Source: Oscillospiraceae bacterium
GTDB lineage: Bacteria; Bacillota; Clostridia; Oscillospirales; Oscillospiraceae
NCBI GenBank assembly: GCA_030625685.1
Contig: DAOUQJ010000002.1
Span: 124,001-188,000, forward strand
Length of the DNA stretch: 64,000 bases
Direction of reading: 5' to 3'
Part shown: positions 8,216 to 17,063 of the stretch, piece by piece
How positions within the stretch are numbered: position 1 is the first letter of the stretch
Layout: every line of letters starts with the position of its first letter
The notes under the pieces: generated by a model
Seen by the model: only the letters and a program-made list of their open reading frames with translations
Database searches by the model: none
Told to the model about the DNA's origin: nothing
Translations under genes and position numbers: made by a program

Positions 8216-8604
8216 CGTTTTTGTTGTTTTTGCGCAAAGCGCCACTTACTTTCTTCTTCTCGCTTCTTTCGTGATTGCAATTGATTTTCTGCTTTGCTCT
8301 GCTCACGTTGCAACTTGAGTGCTATCTGCGCTTTTGTTCCAACACCTTTTTCTTCTAGCTGTTTTTTGATGGCGCGTTGCATCCGCTTCGGGTTCATCAC
8401 CTTGCGTGAAAGGGTTTGCACATTTAATTTTGGACTAAACCGCAAAGATCTGAAATTTTTGAGCATATACTCATACACTTCATTGTCCTTGGGCTGTGCA
8501 CCATACATAATCTTGCACACTTCATACGCTCCATCAAATTCACGCTCATAGACAGCAATCCAAAATGGTTCTTCAAATAATACAGTCAGTGTTGCTCTAC
8601 CCAT
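8191..8604 (-). CDS. yjdF: YjdF family protein (DUF2992)
   Basis: The 137-residue protein begins RATLTVLFEEPFWIAVYERE and continues with CKIMYGAQPKDNEVYEYML, the compact N-terminal domain of the YjdF/DUF2992 family. The C-terminal 50 residues are a highly charged Lys/Arg/Gln-rich helix. The biochemical function of YjdF is not established. In several Firmicutes the gene is controlled by the yjdF riboswitch, which binds aza-aromatic compounds. The ribosome site AAAGGAGG is 9 bases before the ATG. A long leader precedes it (see separate entry). Confidence 0.75.
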   Translation of the reverse strand: MGRATLTVLFEEPFWIAVYEREFDGAYEVCKIMYGAQPKDNEVYEYMLKNFRSLRFSPKLNVQTLSRKVMNPKRMQRAIKKQLEEKGVGTKAQIALKLQREQSKAENQLQSRKKREEESKWRFAQKQQKRKEKHRGH

Positions 8605-8750
8605 AAGTTGGTTCCTCCTTTAACAATAAGCAAAGAATGGACAACCAAGGAGACAGGTTACTGACAGCGACGGCTGCGTCCGGACTACCAACCGGAACTG
8701 TGTTTTTATCTTTACAAGAATTATTATATCGCAAAAATCATTTTGGTCAA
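8605..8750 (-). promoter_or_regulatory. Promoter and roughly 110-base leader of yjdF, candidate yjdF riboswitch
   Basis: On the minus strand TTGACC (8745-8750) and TATAAT (8723-8728) are 16 bases apart, placing initiation near 8716. The leader contains a CCGG...CCGG hairpin and a GACGCAGCCGTC hairpin with further complementary segments. Leader length and the downstream gene family fit the yjdF riboswitch. I did not verify the conserved nucleotides of that class, so identification rests on context. Confidence 0.55.
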
Positions 8751-8787
8751 GACACGCGAAATACGCACGCATTATATTTTATACATA

Positions 8788-8822
8788 AAAACCCCCACTG
8801 TTTCATAAACAGTGGGGTTTTT
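8788..8822. terminator. Terminator of htpG
   Basis: CCCCACTGTTT and AAACAGTGGGG form an 11-bp stem with A-rich and T-rich flanks directly after the htpG stop codon. Confidence 0.85.
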
Positions 8823-8825
8823 TGA

Positions 8826-10742
8826 TTAGTCAGCCATTAAATCACAAACAAGTTGTGTATAACCCACAGGGTCAGGTAATGGCAAATCAGAAATAATCAA
8901 TGCTTGATTATATAATATTTGTGCATATTTAGCTGCTTTTTCTTTGTCTGTTTCAAAGACATTTTTCATCGCTTCAAACACAGGCGCGTTGGGGTTGAGT
9001 TCCAAAACATGTCCGGTTTGCATTGGGAACTCAGAGCCAATTTTCTTGAAGTATTGTTCCATTTCAATGGAAATTGGACCTTCTGCGGTGAGACAAACCG
9101 CACCACTTTTTAGAATCTTTGAAATTCGCACTGACGTAATGGCATCACCAATGGTTTCCTTCACGAAATCCAACAGTTCTTTATATTCTTTTTCTGCTTG
9201 TTCAGCTTCATTTTTTTCGCTTTCCGTCACTGGAAGTGCATTTTCATCTGCAACAGAAATAAATGCTTTTCCATCCAACTCTTGCAGCATTTGAATGACA
9301 AATTCATCTTCTTCTGATGTGAGATATAAAACTTCATACCCTGCATTCAAAATGCGTTCTGCCTGTGGCAATCTTTGTGCTTTTTCAACGCTATCAGCAA
9401 TGACGTAATATACATATTCTTGTGACTCTGGCATTCTTTCTTTATATTCTTTCAATCCTGTCAGAGCATTGTCTTTGGAAGACCAGAACAAAAGCAAATC
9501 TTGAATTTTATCTTTATTTGCTCCATAGGTATTCATGAGAGAGAATTTCAGTTGCTTTCCAAATGCTTCCCAGAACACTTCGTATTGCTCACGATTATCT
9601 TTGCACAGTTTGTTAAGCTCGTTGTTAATTTTCTTTTCTAGATTGTTAGCAATGAGCTTAAGCTGACGATCATTTTGAAGCATTTCACGAGAAATGTTCA
9701 AAGAGACGTCAGGAGAATCAACCACACCACGCACAAAACCGAGGTAATCTGGAAGCAGTTGCTCACAAGACTCCATAATCATAACGCCAGAAGAATACAG
9801 CTGAAGACCACGTTTGAAATCGCCTGTGTAATAATCCATAGGCGCTTGCGCTGGAATATACAAAAGCGCTTTATATTCCATGGTACCCTCCGCATGAATG
9901 TGGCTAATGACAAGTGGCTCTTTGAAGTCCATGAATTTTTCTCTATAGAAGCTATGATATTCTTCTTGGCTCACTTGAGATTTCGCACGTTGCCATAGTG
10001 GTACCATCGAGTTAACGGTTTTCCACTCGCTCACGGTTTCATATTCTGGTTTATAATCATCGCCAGCATCTTCTGGGCGCTCTTTCATTTTGGTTTCTTC
10101 AAGCTCCATACGAATAGGGTAGCGAATATAATCAGAGTATTTTCTAACCAAATCAGCAAGTGTATTTACATTCAAGTATTGTCCATACTCTGCGTCAGTT
10201 TCATTCTCATCTATTTTGAGTGTCATGATCACATCTGTACCTACTGTATCTTTGTCACATGTCTCAATGGTGTAACCTTCGATTCCTTCTGATTCCCAGC
10301 GATATGCGGTATCTGCACCATATGCTTTGGAAACAACGGTTACTTTTTCTGCAACCATAAACGCAGAATAGAAACCAACACCAAATTGTCCAATGATATC
10401 TAATTCACTGTCATCTTGATCTTCAATTTCCTGTTTAAACTGATAAGATCCACTTTGCGCAATGGTTCCTAGATTTTTTTCCATTGCATCTTTATCCATG
10501 CCAATACCGTTATCTGACACGGTAATGGTTCTCGCTTCTTTATTAGCAGTAACGACAAGCTGGAAATCATCCTTAGCTAGACCCACTTTTTCATCTGTAA
10601 GTGCAAGATAAGCAAGCTTGTCCATTGCGTCACTGGCATTTGATATAATTTCTCTGAGAAAAATCTCCTTATGTGTATAAATGGAATTGATCATCAAATC
10701 CATCAGACGTTTTGACTCCGCCTGAAATGCTTTCTTTTCCAT
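8826..10742 (-). CDS. htpG: Molecular chaperone HtpG (Hsp90)
   Basis: The 638-residue protein shows the Hsp90 order. The N-terminal GHKL ATPase has EIFLREIISNASDAMDK, DNGIGMDK and GQFGVGFYSAFMVA. The middle domain has the RGVVDSPDVSLNISREMLQ signature. A C-terminal dimerisation domain follows. HtpG is a cytosolic ATP-dependent chaperone. The start ATG has AAGGAG at good spacing. A CIRCE operator lies just upstream, so HrcA control in the class I heat-shock regulon is likely. In Bacillus subtilis, by contrast, htpG is not in the CIRCE regulon. Confidence 0.96.
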   Translation of the reverse strand: MEKKAFQAESKRLMDLMINSIYTHKEIFLREIISNASDAMDKLAYLALTDEKVGLAKDDFQLVVTANKEARTITVSDNGIGMDKDAMEKNLGTIAQSGSYQFKQEIEDQDDSELDIIGQFGVGFYSAFMVAEKVTVVSKAYGADTAYRWESEGIEGYTIETCDKDTVGTDVIMTLKIDENETDAEYGQYLNVNTLADLVRKYSDYIRYPIRMELEETKMKERPEDAGDDYKPEYETVSEWKTVNSMVPLWQRAKSQVSQEEYHSFYREKFMDFKEPLVISHIHAEGTMEYKALLYIPAQAPMDYYTGDFKRGLQLYSSGVMIMESCEQLLPDYLGFVRGVVDSPDVSLNISREMLQNDRQLKLIANNLEKKINNELNKLCKDNREQYEVFWEAFGKQLKFSLMNTYGANKDKIQDLLLFWSSKDNALTGLKEYKERMPESQEYVYYVIADSVEKAQRLPQAERILNAGYEVLYLTSEEDEFVIQMLQELDGKAFISVADENALPVTESEKNEAEQAEKEYKELLDFVKETIGDAITSVRISKILKSGAVCLTAEGPISIEMEQYFKKIGSEFPMQTGHVLELNPNAPVFEAMKNVFETDKEKAAKYAQILYNQALIISDLPLPDPVGYTQLVCDLMAD

Positions 10743-10766
10743 AATATAGCTCCTTTGTTCGCTGTT

Positions 10767-10793
10767 TTAGCACTTGTCTTATTAGAGTGCTAA
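10767..10793. promoter_or_regulatory. CIRCE operator (HrcA binding site)
   Basis: TTAGCACTT, nine bases, then GAGTGCTAA matches the CIRCE consensus inverted repeat TTAGCACTC-N9-GAGTGCTAA with one mismatch. It lies just downstream of the htpG -10 element and 25 bases before the start codon. Confidence 0.9.
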
Positions 10794-10797
10794 AGAC

Positions 10798-10826
10798 ATT
10801 ATGCATCTTTTGACATCAAATTTCAA
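10798..10826 (-). promoter_or_regulatory. htpG promoter
   Basis: On the minus strand TTGAAA (10821-10826) and CATAAT (10798-10803) are 17 bases apart. The CIRCE element follows directly, a position where HrcA would block initiation. Confidence 0.6.
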
Positions 10827-10839
10827 GTATTTTTTTGCA

Positions 10840-12891
10840 TTAATTAAAGCTATCTCCATATTCATCAAAGAGCACTTGCACTTTCCGTTTCAATCCACTG
10901 TATTTTGCTTGCGATAAATCTGAATCTTCTTCACAAATTTGAATCGCCACTTGTCTTGCTTGCGCTAACACATCCATATCATCCACCAAATTTGAGACTT
11001 TAAGTGACGGCAACCCATGTTGTCTTGCACCAAAAAAGTCACCTGGCCCACGCTGTTTCAAATCCTCTTCTGCCAATTGAAATCCATCATTGCTGCCAAC
11101 GAGTGCTTTTAGACGTTCACGACTTTGTTGGCTAGCACTTTCACTGAGTAAAACACAGTAAGACTGCTGTTCTCCACGTCCAACACGACCACGCAGCTGA
11201 TGCAGTTGTGACAATCCAAACCGATCTGCATTTTCAATCACCATCAAACTAGCATGTGGCACGTCTACCCCAACTTCAATGACCGTAGTAGAGACTAAAA
11301 TATCAATCTCTCGATTCATAAAGCCTTGCATAATGGTTTCTTTTTCTTTCGCCTTTAACTTTCCATGTAGCACAGCGAGTGTTCGATGCGGAAAAACGCT
11401 TTCTTGCAAGTGTGCACCGTACTGCAGCACCGATTTCAACTCCATGGTATCCGACTCATCCACCATGGGACACACAATATATACCCCATGTCCATCGTCA
11501 ATTTGCGCATCGATAAAACGATTGAGCCGTTTGCGCTTGTCCTCACCAATGAGATATGTTTTGACTTCTTTTCGATTTTTAGGTTTTTGATCTAAGACCG
11601 ACAACTCCAAATCTCCATAAATAATCAGCGCCATCGTTCTTGGAATAGGCGTCGCAGACATGACAAGCACATGCGGTCTACGCTCTTTTCCTGCCTTTTC
11701 TAAAAGAGATGCCCGTTGCTCTACACCAAATCGATGCTGTTCATCTGTCACTACAAAAGATAAATTCGCAAACTGCACGGCGTCAGATAAAATGGCATGT
11801 GTGCCAATGAGTAAATCAATCTCACCACATTTGAGCTTTTCTTTTACTTCTCGTTTCTCTTTTGCAGTAAGCGATGCTGTTAGTAAACCAATTCGAATGT
11901 CATATGACTTTAAAAGCTCTTGCAATGTTTTATAATGCTGTCTTGCCAAAATATCAGTTGGCACCATAAAAGCACTTTGCAAGCCTTGTTTCCAAGTCAA
12001 ATATATTCCTGCTGTCGCCACAACCGTTTTACCTGAACCCACATCCCCTTGCAACAATCGATTCATTGGCACTTCTAGTTGCACATCTCGTGCAATATCC
12101 TCGATTGCATTAATTTGTGCTTTCGTTGGTGAAAACGGCAAAGCGCTCATAAAACCTGTCAAATCATTGAAAGCGTATGCCACAGCTCCTGTCTGTTTTC
12201 TGCAATTTCGAAGGCGAACCAAACCCAAACTCAAACATAACAATTCTTCAAACACCAAGCGATGTTTTGCCTTGCCTAATGCTTCCCAATCTATGGGGCT
12301 GTGTATGTTTTGATATGCTTTTTCCAAATCCATAAGGCAACACTGTTGTATGAGCTCATCTGGCAACGTTTCTTCTTGCGCACCCAATTTCAAAAGGCTC
12401 TGTCTGATGAGTCGAGACAAAGTCAATTGCGTCATTCCACTGGTGAGCGGATAAATTGGCACAATACCCTCAACAAATTCTCGTTTTGCACTTTCTTCAA
12501 AATACGGATTTGTCATCTGAAATCGACGTCCCGATTGCTGTATCTTCCCATAAAAAATATAGCTTTCCCCATATTTTAAAGAGTTGGCAATATACGGTTG
12601 ATTAAAAAAAGTAATATCTACAACGACAGAACCACTGGCAGCTTTTCCTTTCGTCAGTTTAAGCCCACCACGGACCTGAGCCGTCCGAAACTCTTCGACA
12701 ACCAAGCCTTCAAAGCTCACCGACTCTCCATCTTGAACCTCACGGAGTGAATTTACCAACCTACGTTCTTCATAATTGCGAGGAAAATGATTGATTAACT
12801 CTTCAATTGTGCGAATCCCCAAGCGTTTGAGTGCCTTTTCTTTCGCACTGCCTACGCCATCTAACGCCAAGACTGCGTCACTTTTTCTCAT
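10840..12891 (-). CDS. recG: ATP-dependent DNA helicase RecG
   Basis: The 683-residue protein matches the usual RecG length. An N-terminal OB-fold wedge domain starts at about residue 10 (LDGVGSAKEKALKRLGI). The helicase core has Walker A GDVGSGKT, the DEQHRFG box, SATPIPRTMA and the C-terminal QLHQLRGRVGRG and GPGDFFGARQHG motifs. RecG remodels stalled replication forks and branch-migrates Holliday junctions. The frame extends to 12921, but the ATG at 12891 with AAAGGAG upstream gives the expected N-terminus. It is the last gene of the spmA-spmB-recG operon, 40 bases after spmB. Confidence 0.95.
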   Translation of the reverse strand: MRKSDAVLALDGVGSAKEKALKRLGIRTIEELINHFPRNYEERRLVNSLREVQDGESVSFEGLVVEEFRTAQVRGGLKLTKGKAASGSVVVDITFFNQPYIANSLKYGESYIFYGKIQQSGRRFQMTNPYFEESAKREFVEGIVPIYPLTSGMTQLTLSRLIRQSLLKLGAQEETLPDELIQQCCLMDLEKAYQNIHSPIDWEALGKAKHRLVFEELLCLSLGLVRLRNCRKQTGAVAYAFNDLTGFMSALPFSPTKAQINAIEDIARDVQLEVPMNRLLQGDVGSGKTVVATAGIYLTWKQGLQSAFMVPTDILARQHYKTLQELLKSYDIRIGLLTASLTAKEKREVKEKLKCGEIDLLIGTHAILSDAVQFANLSFVVTDEQHRFGVEQRASLLEKAGKERRPHVLVMSATPIPRTMALIIYGDLELSVLDQKPKNRKEVKTYLIGEDKRKRLNRFIDAQIDDGHGVYIVCPMVDESDTMELKSVLQYGAHLQESVFPHRTLAVLHGKLKAKEKETIMQGFMNREIDILVSTTVIEVGVDVPHASLMVIENADRFGLSQLHQLRGRVGRGEQQSYCVLLSESASQQSRERLKALVGSNDGFQLAEEDLKQRGPGDFFGARQHGLPSLKVSNLVDDMDVLAQARQVAIQICEEDSDLSQAKYSGLKRKVQVLFDEYGDSFN

Positions 12892-12931
12892 TTCCTCATC
12901 TCCTTTGCCATAGAATAGCACATTTTATTTG

Positions 12932-13453
12932 TTAAAAAAAGAGCCGAACTGCAAATGCCCCTGCCACAAAGCCAGCCAAATCAGCACACAATGCTGCCGG
13001 AATGGCATATCGCGTCTTGTATATGCCTGCTGCACCAAAATATACTGCAATGGTGTAAAATGTAGTTTCGGTTGAACCCAACATCACCGCCACACATCGC
13101 CCAATATATGAATCTACCCCATACGTCTCCATGAGTTCTACCCCAACGCCCAAGGCACCGCTTCCACTAATGGGGCGAAACAACATCAGTGGTGCAACTT
13201 CAGAAGGCACCCCCAACACATCCAAAAATGGCGCTAGCGTCATCGCCAAATACTCTAATGCACCAGAGGCGCGAAGCATATACACCGCTGTCAACAAGCC
13301 GATGAGAGACGGCAATATGCTGACCAAAACCTCTAAACCACCAGCTGCACCTTTTAAAAATGCGTTATATACATCAACTTTCCGATACACCCCATATGCC
13401 GTAACAAATACCAATATGAGCGGAACTAACATTGCAAGTATCAAACTCAACAT
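12932..13453 (-). CDS. spmB: Spore maturation protein B
   Basis: The 173-residue membrane protein has about four to five hydrophobic helices. It carries the conserved MLFRPISGSGALGV and MLGSTETTFYTIAVYFG motifs of the SpmB gate-like family. SpmA and SpmB are needed for full dehydration of the spore core. The ATG at 13453 overlaps the spmA stop (TGATG) with a G-rich ribosome site, so translation is coupled. A GTG at 13465 is also in frame but less well placed. Confidence 0.93.
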   Translation of the reverse strand: MLSLILAMLVPLILVFVTAYGVYRKVDVYNAFLKGAAGGLEVLVSILPSLIGLLTAVYMLRASGALEYLAMTLAPFLDVLGVPSEVAPLMLFRPISGSGALGVGVELMETYGVDSYIGRCVAVMLGSTETTFYTIAVYFGAAGIYKTRYAIPAALCADLAGFVAGAFAVRLFF

Positions 13454-14031
13454 CAATCCCCCCACAACTTAGCAAAACATTTTGCTGCACAAATCCCAAC
13501 CGAAACAGATATCAGCGATGCTAGCCAAACTGCTGGCAAAATATCAAAGGGGTTCCCACAGCCTTGCGCCATGCGAACACCTGCAATGGTGCTTGGAATG
13601 AGCTGAATCGAAGCCGTATTGCATACCACTAGCATACAAAGACTATTACTGGCCACACCTGGACTTTTCTTACTCATCTTCCTTGCTGCTTCTAACCCAA
13701 GCGGTGTCGCAGCATTGCCAAGTCCTAACAAGTTTGCAGATACATTTGCAGAAATATTCCCCATTACTTCCTTGTCTTTCGCAAAATCAGGATACAACAA
13801 ACGCAAAACCGGATATAACATACTTGAAATGCGATCAACTAGTCCTGACTCTTTCATAATCTCCATGACGCCCATCCAAAGACAAAGCATTCCTGCCATC
13901 GAAATGCAAAGTGTCACAGCTGACTCTGCACCTTCCACACTTGCACTTGTAAGAGTCTCATAATTGCCAGTTATCCCTGCAAAAATTACTGAAATTAACA
14001 TCATTGCGGTCCAAATATATGCCATAGTCAT
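13453..14031 (-). CDS. spmA: Spore maturation protein A
   Basis: The 192-residue membrane protein is close to the family's usual length. It shows LCISMAGMLCLWMGVMEIMKESG, NVSANLLGLGNAATPLGLEA and LVVCNTASIQLIPSTI, all typical of SpmA. It acts with SpmB in sporulation. The ATG at 14031 is 9 bases from GGAGG, and a second ATG at 14025 is farther away. As first gene of the operon it places recG under a shared transcript. Confidence 0.93.
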   Translation of the reverse strand: MTMAYIWTAMMLISVIFAGITGNYETLTSASVEGAESAVTLCISMAGMLCLWMGVMEIMKESGLVDRISSMLYPVLRLLYPDFAKDKEVMGNISANVSANLLGLGNAATPLGLEAARKMSKKSPGVASNSLCMLVVCNTASIQLIPSTIAGVRMAQGCGNPFDILPAVWLASLISVSVGICAAKCFAKLWGD

Positions 14032-14234
14032 GACTTAGTTCCTCCATAAAAAAGACTCAACATCTTTTTCACTATATGAATCAGCAAGTCAAGCTATTCG
14101 TTGATTCTATTGCGTTTTTTTGCTTTCTAGAAATTAATTTCAAGAGTTTTTCTGTGTAAAAAATACAAATTTCAGCAAAAAAAGATAGCAATTACCGTAT
14201 TGTTTCCTTATTCTTTTATTTTTTCCAATTTTCG

Positions 14235-14262
14235 TTGACATATAATTACATTGTGTTATAAT
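14235..14262 (+). promoter_or_regulatory. Near-consensus promoter of the abrB-like gene
   Basis: TTGACA at 14235-14240 and TATAAT at 14257-14262 are 16 bases apart. The region from 14041 to 14230 is AT-rich and shows nothing else. Confidence 0.75.
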
Positions 14263-14322
14263 TTAGTCAGGAAACATCAATCTCAGTATAGTAATGATCT
14301 GAAACTGAAGGGGGTCAATATT

Positions 14323-14562
14323 ATGAAATCAACAGGAATTGTAAGAAAAGTAGATGAACTAGGTCGTATTGTTCTTCCTATTGAATTACGTCGCACACTA
14401 AATATTGCTGAAAAAGATTCTCTTGAAATCTATGTAGATGGTGCATCTATTATTTTAAAGAAATATCAACCTGCTTGTATTTTCTGTAATGATGCAAAAG
14501 ATATTATTAATTTCAAAGGAAAAAATATCTGCGCTATATGTATGGAAGAAATGAAAAAGTAA
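14323..14562 (+). CDS. abrB: AbrB-family transition-state regulator with C-terminal cysteine pairs
   Basis: The 79-residue protein has the AbrB N-terminal swapped-hairpin DNA-binding domain: STGIVRKVDELGRIVLPIELRR, then SLEIYVDGASIILKKY. The C-terminal 30 residues contain two CxxC pairs (CIFC and CAIC), suggesting a small zinc knuckle in place of the Bacillus AbrB dimerisation segment. This variant is common in clostridia. AbrB proteins repress post-exponential and sporulation genes. The gene converges on rsmI, echoing the yabB-yabC-abrB neighbourhood of Bacillus. Confidence 0.9.
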   Translation: MKSTGIVRKVDELGRIVLPIELRRTLNIAEKDSLEIYVDGASIILKKYQPACIFCNDAKDIINFKGKNICAICMEEMKK

Positions 14563-14579
14563 TTGATTTGATAGTATAT

Positions 14580-14617
14580 AAAGCCGTTTCTACAATCGTA
14601 GAAACGGCTTTATTTAT
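14580..14617. terminator. Terminator between abrB and rsmI
   Basis: AAAGCCGTTTCTAC and GTAGAAACGGCTTT form a perfect 14-bp stem with a 4-base loop between convergent genes. Confidence 0.9.
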
Positions 14618-14621
14618 GCAT

Positions 14622-15455
14622 TCAACTTTTTTGTTGTGCAAAATTATATAACTCTTTTCGAGAAGTTCCATCTTCTTTTGCAACTTCTCTCACCGCATCA
14701 CGCAAAGAGCTTCCCTTTGTACATAATACTTGCACACGTTCCATTTGCTCTTCAAGCGTAGGTTTATCGTCTGCTCTCGGCATTGCCCCTTCTACCACCA
14801 AAACAAATTCTCCTTTGGGTGCATGTGCCTCAAAATAGGTAACCGCTTCTTCCAACGTGAATCTCAATACCTCTTCATGTACTTTCGTCAGCTCTCGCGA
14901 TAAGCTCACTTGTCGCTGCGCCCCAAAATTTTGCATCATATCTTTGAGCGTAGAGAGCAATTTATGCGGCGCTTCATAAAAAATCATGGTGCGCATTTCG
15001 TCTTGCAAAGACGTCAAATGTTCACGACGATTTTTCTTATTCATGGCCAAAAAACCCTCAAAGGTAAAACGCCCTGTTGGCAAAGCAGAAATCGAAAGCG
15101 CAGAAATGAGCGCACAAGCACCAGGAACTGATTTCACCTCAATCTCCTGCTGAGCGCATTTTTTCACCAAAGTTTCTCCTGGGTCGCTGATCGCTGGCAT
15201 TCCTGCATCACTAAGTAGCGCGCAGTTTTCTCCAGCCAATATGCGAGATAAGATATTCTCTGCCCCAGATTCTTCATTATGTCTATGATATGCAACCATT
15301 TGTTTTTTGATTCCCAAATGGTTGAGCAGTTTTACTGTCACTCTCGTATCTTCTACTGCAAGAAAATCAACTTGCTCAATCGTCTCCACCATGCGTCTTG
15401 AAATATCTCCAAGATTTCCTATTGGTGTAGCGACAATGTATAAAATACCAGCCAA
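14622..15455 (-). CDS. rsmI: 16S rRNA (cytidine1402-2'-O)-methyltransferase RsmI
   Basis: The 277-residue protein has the RsmI/tetrapyrrole methylase fold: YIVATPIGNLGDIS, AVEDTRVT, LLSDAGMPAISDPGE and FEGFLAMNKKNRREHL. RsmI 2'-O-methylates C1402 of 16S rRNA with SAM, tuning the decoding centre. Translation starts at TTG (15455) with GGAGAG 8 bases before. It is the third gene of the nudix-trmN6-rsmI operon. Confidence 0.93.
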   Translation of the reverse strand: MAGILYIVATPIGNLGDISRRMVETIEQVDFLAVEDTRVTVKLLNHLGIKKQMVAYHRHNEESGAENILSRILAGENCALLSDAGMPAISDPGETLVKKCAQQEIEVKSVPGACALISALSISALPTGRFTFEGFLAMNKKNRREHLTSLQDEMRTMIFYEAPHKLLSTLKDMMQNFGAQRQVSLSRELTKVHEEVLRFTLEEAVTYFEAHAPKGEFVLVVEGAMPRADDKPTLEEQMERVQVLCTKGSSLRDAVREVAKEDGTSRKELYNFAQQKS

Positions 15456-15467
15456 GTTATCACTCTC

Positions 15468-16106
15468 CTACTCTTCTTGATAGTGGACAGGTAAAATAGT
15501 CAGCCCTGCGCCACCTTCTTTGATGCCTTCTATCAAAACCGCATAAGGCTCTTTTTGGCGATTATAGGAAAGCAGTTGCATTCGCTTTGGCACAATTTTA
15601 ACATGCTCCATCGCACAAAAAAGCTCACTCAACCTCTCTGGGCGAAAAACCACTGCGAAACGACCTTTGGTGCGAAGCAATCGTGACCCTACTGTACAGA
15701 GCTCCTCAACAGAACAATGCTCCTCCATACGTGCCAATCCACCTGAGTAGCCAGTTCCCAAGCGAAAATATGGTGGGTTAGACACCACTAAATGAAAGCT
15801 ATCAGGTTGCAAACCAACATTCTCCCGAAAATCTGATTCAATGATTTCACCGGTCAACTGGTTTTCGGCAAGGTTTTGTCGCGCAATCTGCACAGCTTCT
15901 GGATTGATATCAATGCCTACTCGTTCAATATTCTCTTCTCTTTGCGAAAGCAGGAGTAATAAAGAGCCAACTCCACAGCCTAAATCACATACTCGATTGC
16001 CTTTTTTAACGGTGGCAAAGCGAGACAACAACACGCTATCTCTGCCCAATTTAAAGCAATTATCCGACTGGGTCAGATAATATTCTCCAAGAAACTCTTT
16101 TGTCAC
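15468..16106 (-). CDS. trmN6: tRNA1(Val) (adenine(37)-N6)-methyltransferase (TrmN6/YabB family)
   Basis: The 212-residue Rossmann methyltransferase has VCDLGCGVGSLLLLLSQ as its SAM loop and VSNPPYF as the NPPY catalytic motif of N6-adenine methylases. The N-terminal TQSDNCFKLGRDSVLLSRFA is characteristic of the YabB/TrmN6 family. It is somewhat shorter than the roughly 245-residue E. coli enzyme at the C-terminus. GTG at 16106 overlaps the upstream stop (GTGA), indicating coupling. The position beside rsmI matches Bacillus yabB-yabC. Confidence 0.85.
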   Translation of the reverse strand: MTKEFLGEYYLTQSDNCFKLGRDSVLLSRFATVKKGNRVCDLGCGVGSLLLLLSQREENIERVGIDINPEAVQIARQNLAENQLTGEIIESDFRENVGLQPDSFHLVVSNPPYFRLGTGYSGGLARMEEHCSVEELCTVGSRLLRTKGRFAVVFRPERLSELFCAMEHVKIVPKRMQLLSYNRQKEPYAVLIEGIKEGGAGLTILPVHYQEE

Positions 16107-16741
16107 AAAACACCCTCCTGCTCTAATACATTAATTAACCAACGCGTCATCCGAGCGGTGAGCCCCCATATGCGATATTCTTCATATTCATAAATAGGCA
16201 CATTTGTACTACCTGCGCGCCAAGTGTATTTGGGCGGTATTCCTATTTTATCATACGGAAAATCATCGCCAATTTGCATAATGACAGGCGTCTCATAGAC
16301 AAATGGTGGGTTTTCCTGCAAAAACGACAACGGCACCATAAACACTTCTTTCACTTCCTGCTGATTGAGGGTCATTCTTTCAATAACAGAAGCATTTGCT
16401 TTTCCCAAAAACGGATAGATGGCTCTATCACTCACATCTTGCAGTAAATCAAGCTGTGTAATGACCTCTACCTCTTCTGGCAGTATGCCAAGTTCTTCCC
16501 AGGTTTCTCGCAAGGCCGCTTCTTGCAGCGATTCACCTGGCTCCAGTCGCCCTCCTGGAAAGCAAATCTCTCCTGGCTGAATATCAAGTTCATCCGATCT
16601 AACCTGATATAGCAAACAGGTTTCGCCTTCCACTTCTAATAGCAATAATAGCACCGCATAAATTCCCGTGGCTTCCTGCACATAGGGCACTCTATTTTGC
16701 AGTGCGTTTTGAATATCTTCTATGTGATAGTTTTTTTTCAC
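16103..16741 (-). CDS. NUDIX hydrolase, probable CoA pyrophosphatase
   Basis: The product of about 212 residues carries a complete Nudix box in FPGGRLEPGESLQEAALR followed by ETWEELGI (GX5EX7REUXEEXGU). The preceding YQVRSDELDIQPGEICFPGG is the segment that marks the CoA pyrophosphatase subgroup. That group cleaves CoA to 4'-phosphopantetheine and 3',5'-ADP. The frame opens at 16792, but the GTG at 16741 has GAGGGGG with good spacing and gives VKKNYHIEDI, so I prefer it. It is the first gene of the operon with trmN6 and rsmI. Confidence 0.82.
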   Translation of the reverse strand: MKKNYHIEDIQNALQNRVPYVQEATGIYAVLLLLLEVEGETCLLYQVRSDELDIQPGEICFPGGRLEPGESLQEAALRETWEELGILPEEVEVITQLDLLQDVSDRAIYPFLGKANASVIERMTLNQQEVKEVFMVPLSFLQENPPFVYETPVIMQIGDDFPYDKIGIPPKYTWRAGSTNVPIYEYEEYRIWGLTARMTRWLINVLEQEGVL

Positions 16742-17063
16742 TTTCTTCCCCCTCTCAGACTTCTGCAATAATACAACGAGAAAAGAAGACAACTTCTTTA
16801 GTTTTACTTACAATTCTACTCAAATAAGACTTTATAAAGTATGTTTACACAATCTTCTCTATTTTATCACAAAGCATTCATAGAAACAAGCAACCCATCC
16901 TCTCACATCTGCGACAATTTTATATATTTTCACAAATTTCACCCTCTGTTTTTGTCGCAATTTAACAATCGTTTTCACTATAAGACAGCCACTTTCTAAT
17001 TAATATTAACTACTTATACAACCAAAGATAATTAATATATATCATGTATCATTTGCGTGGTTA

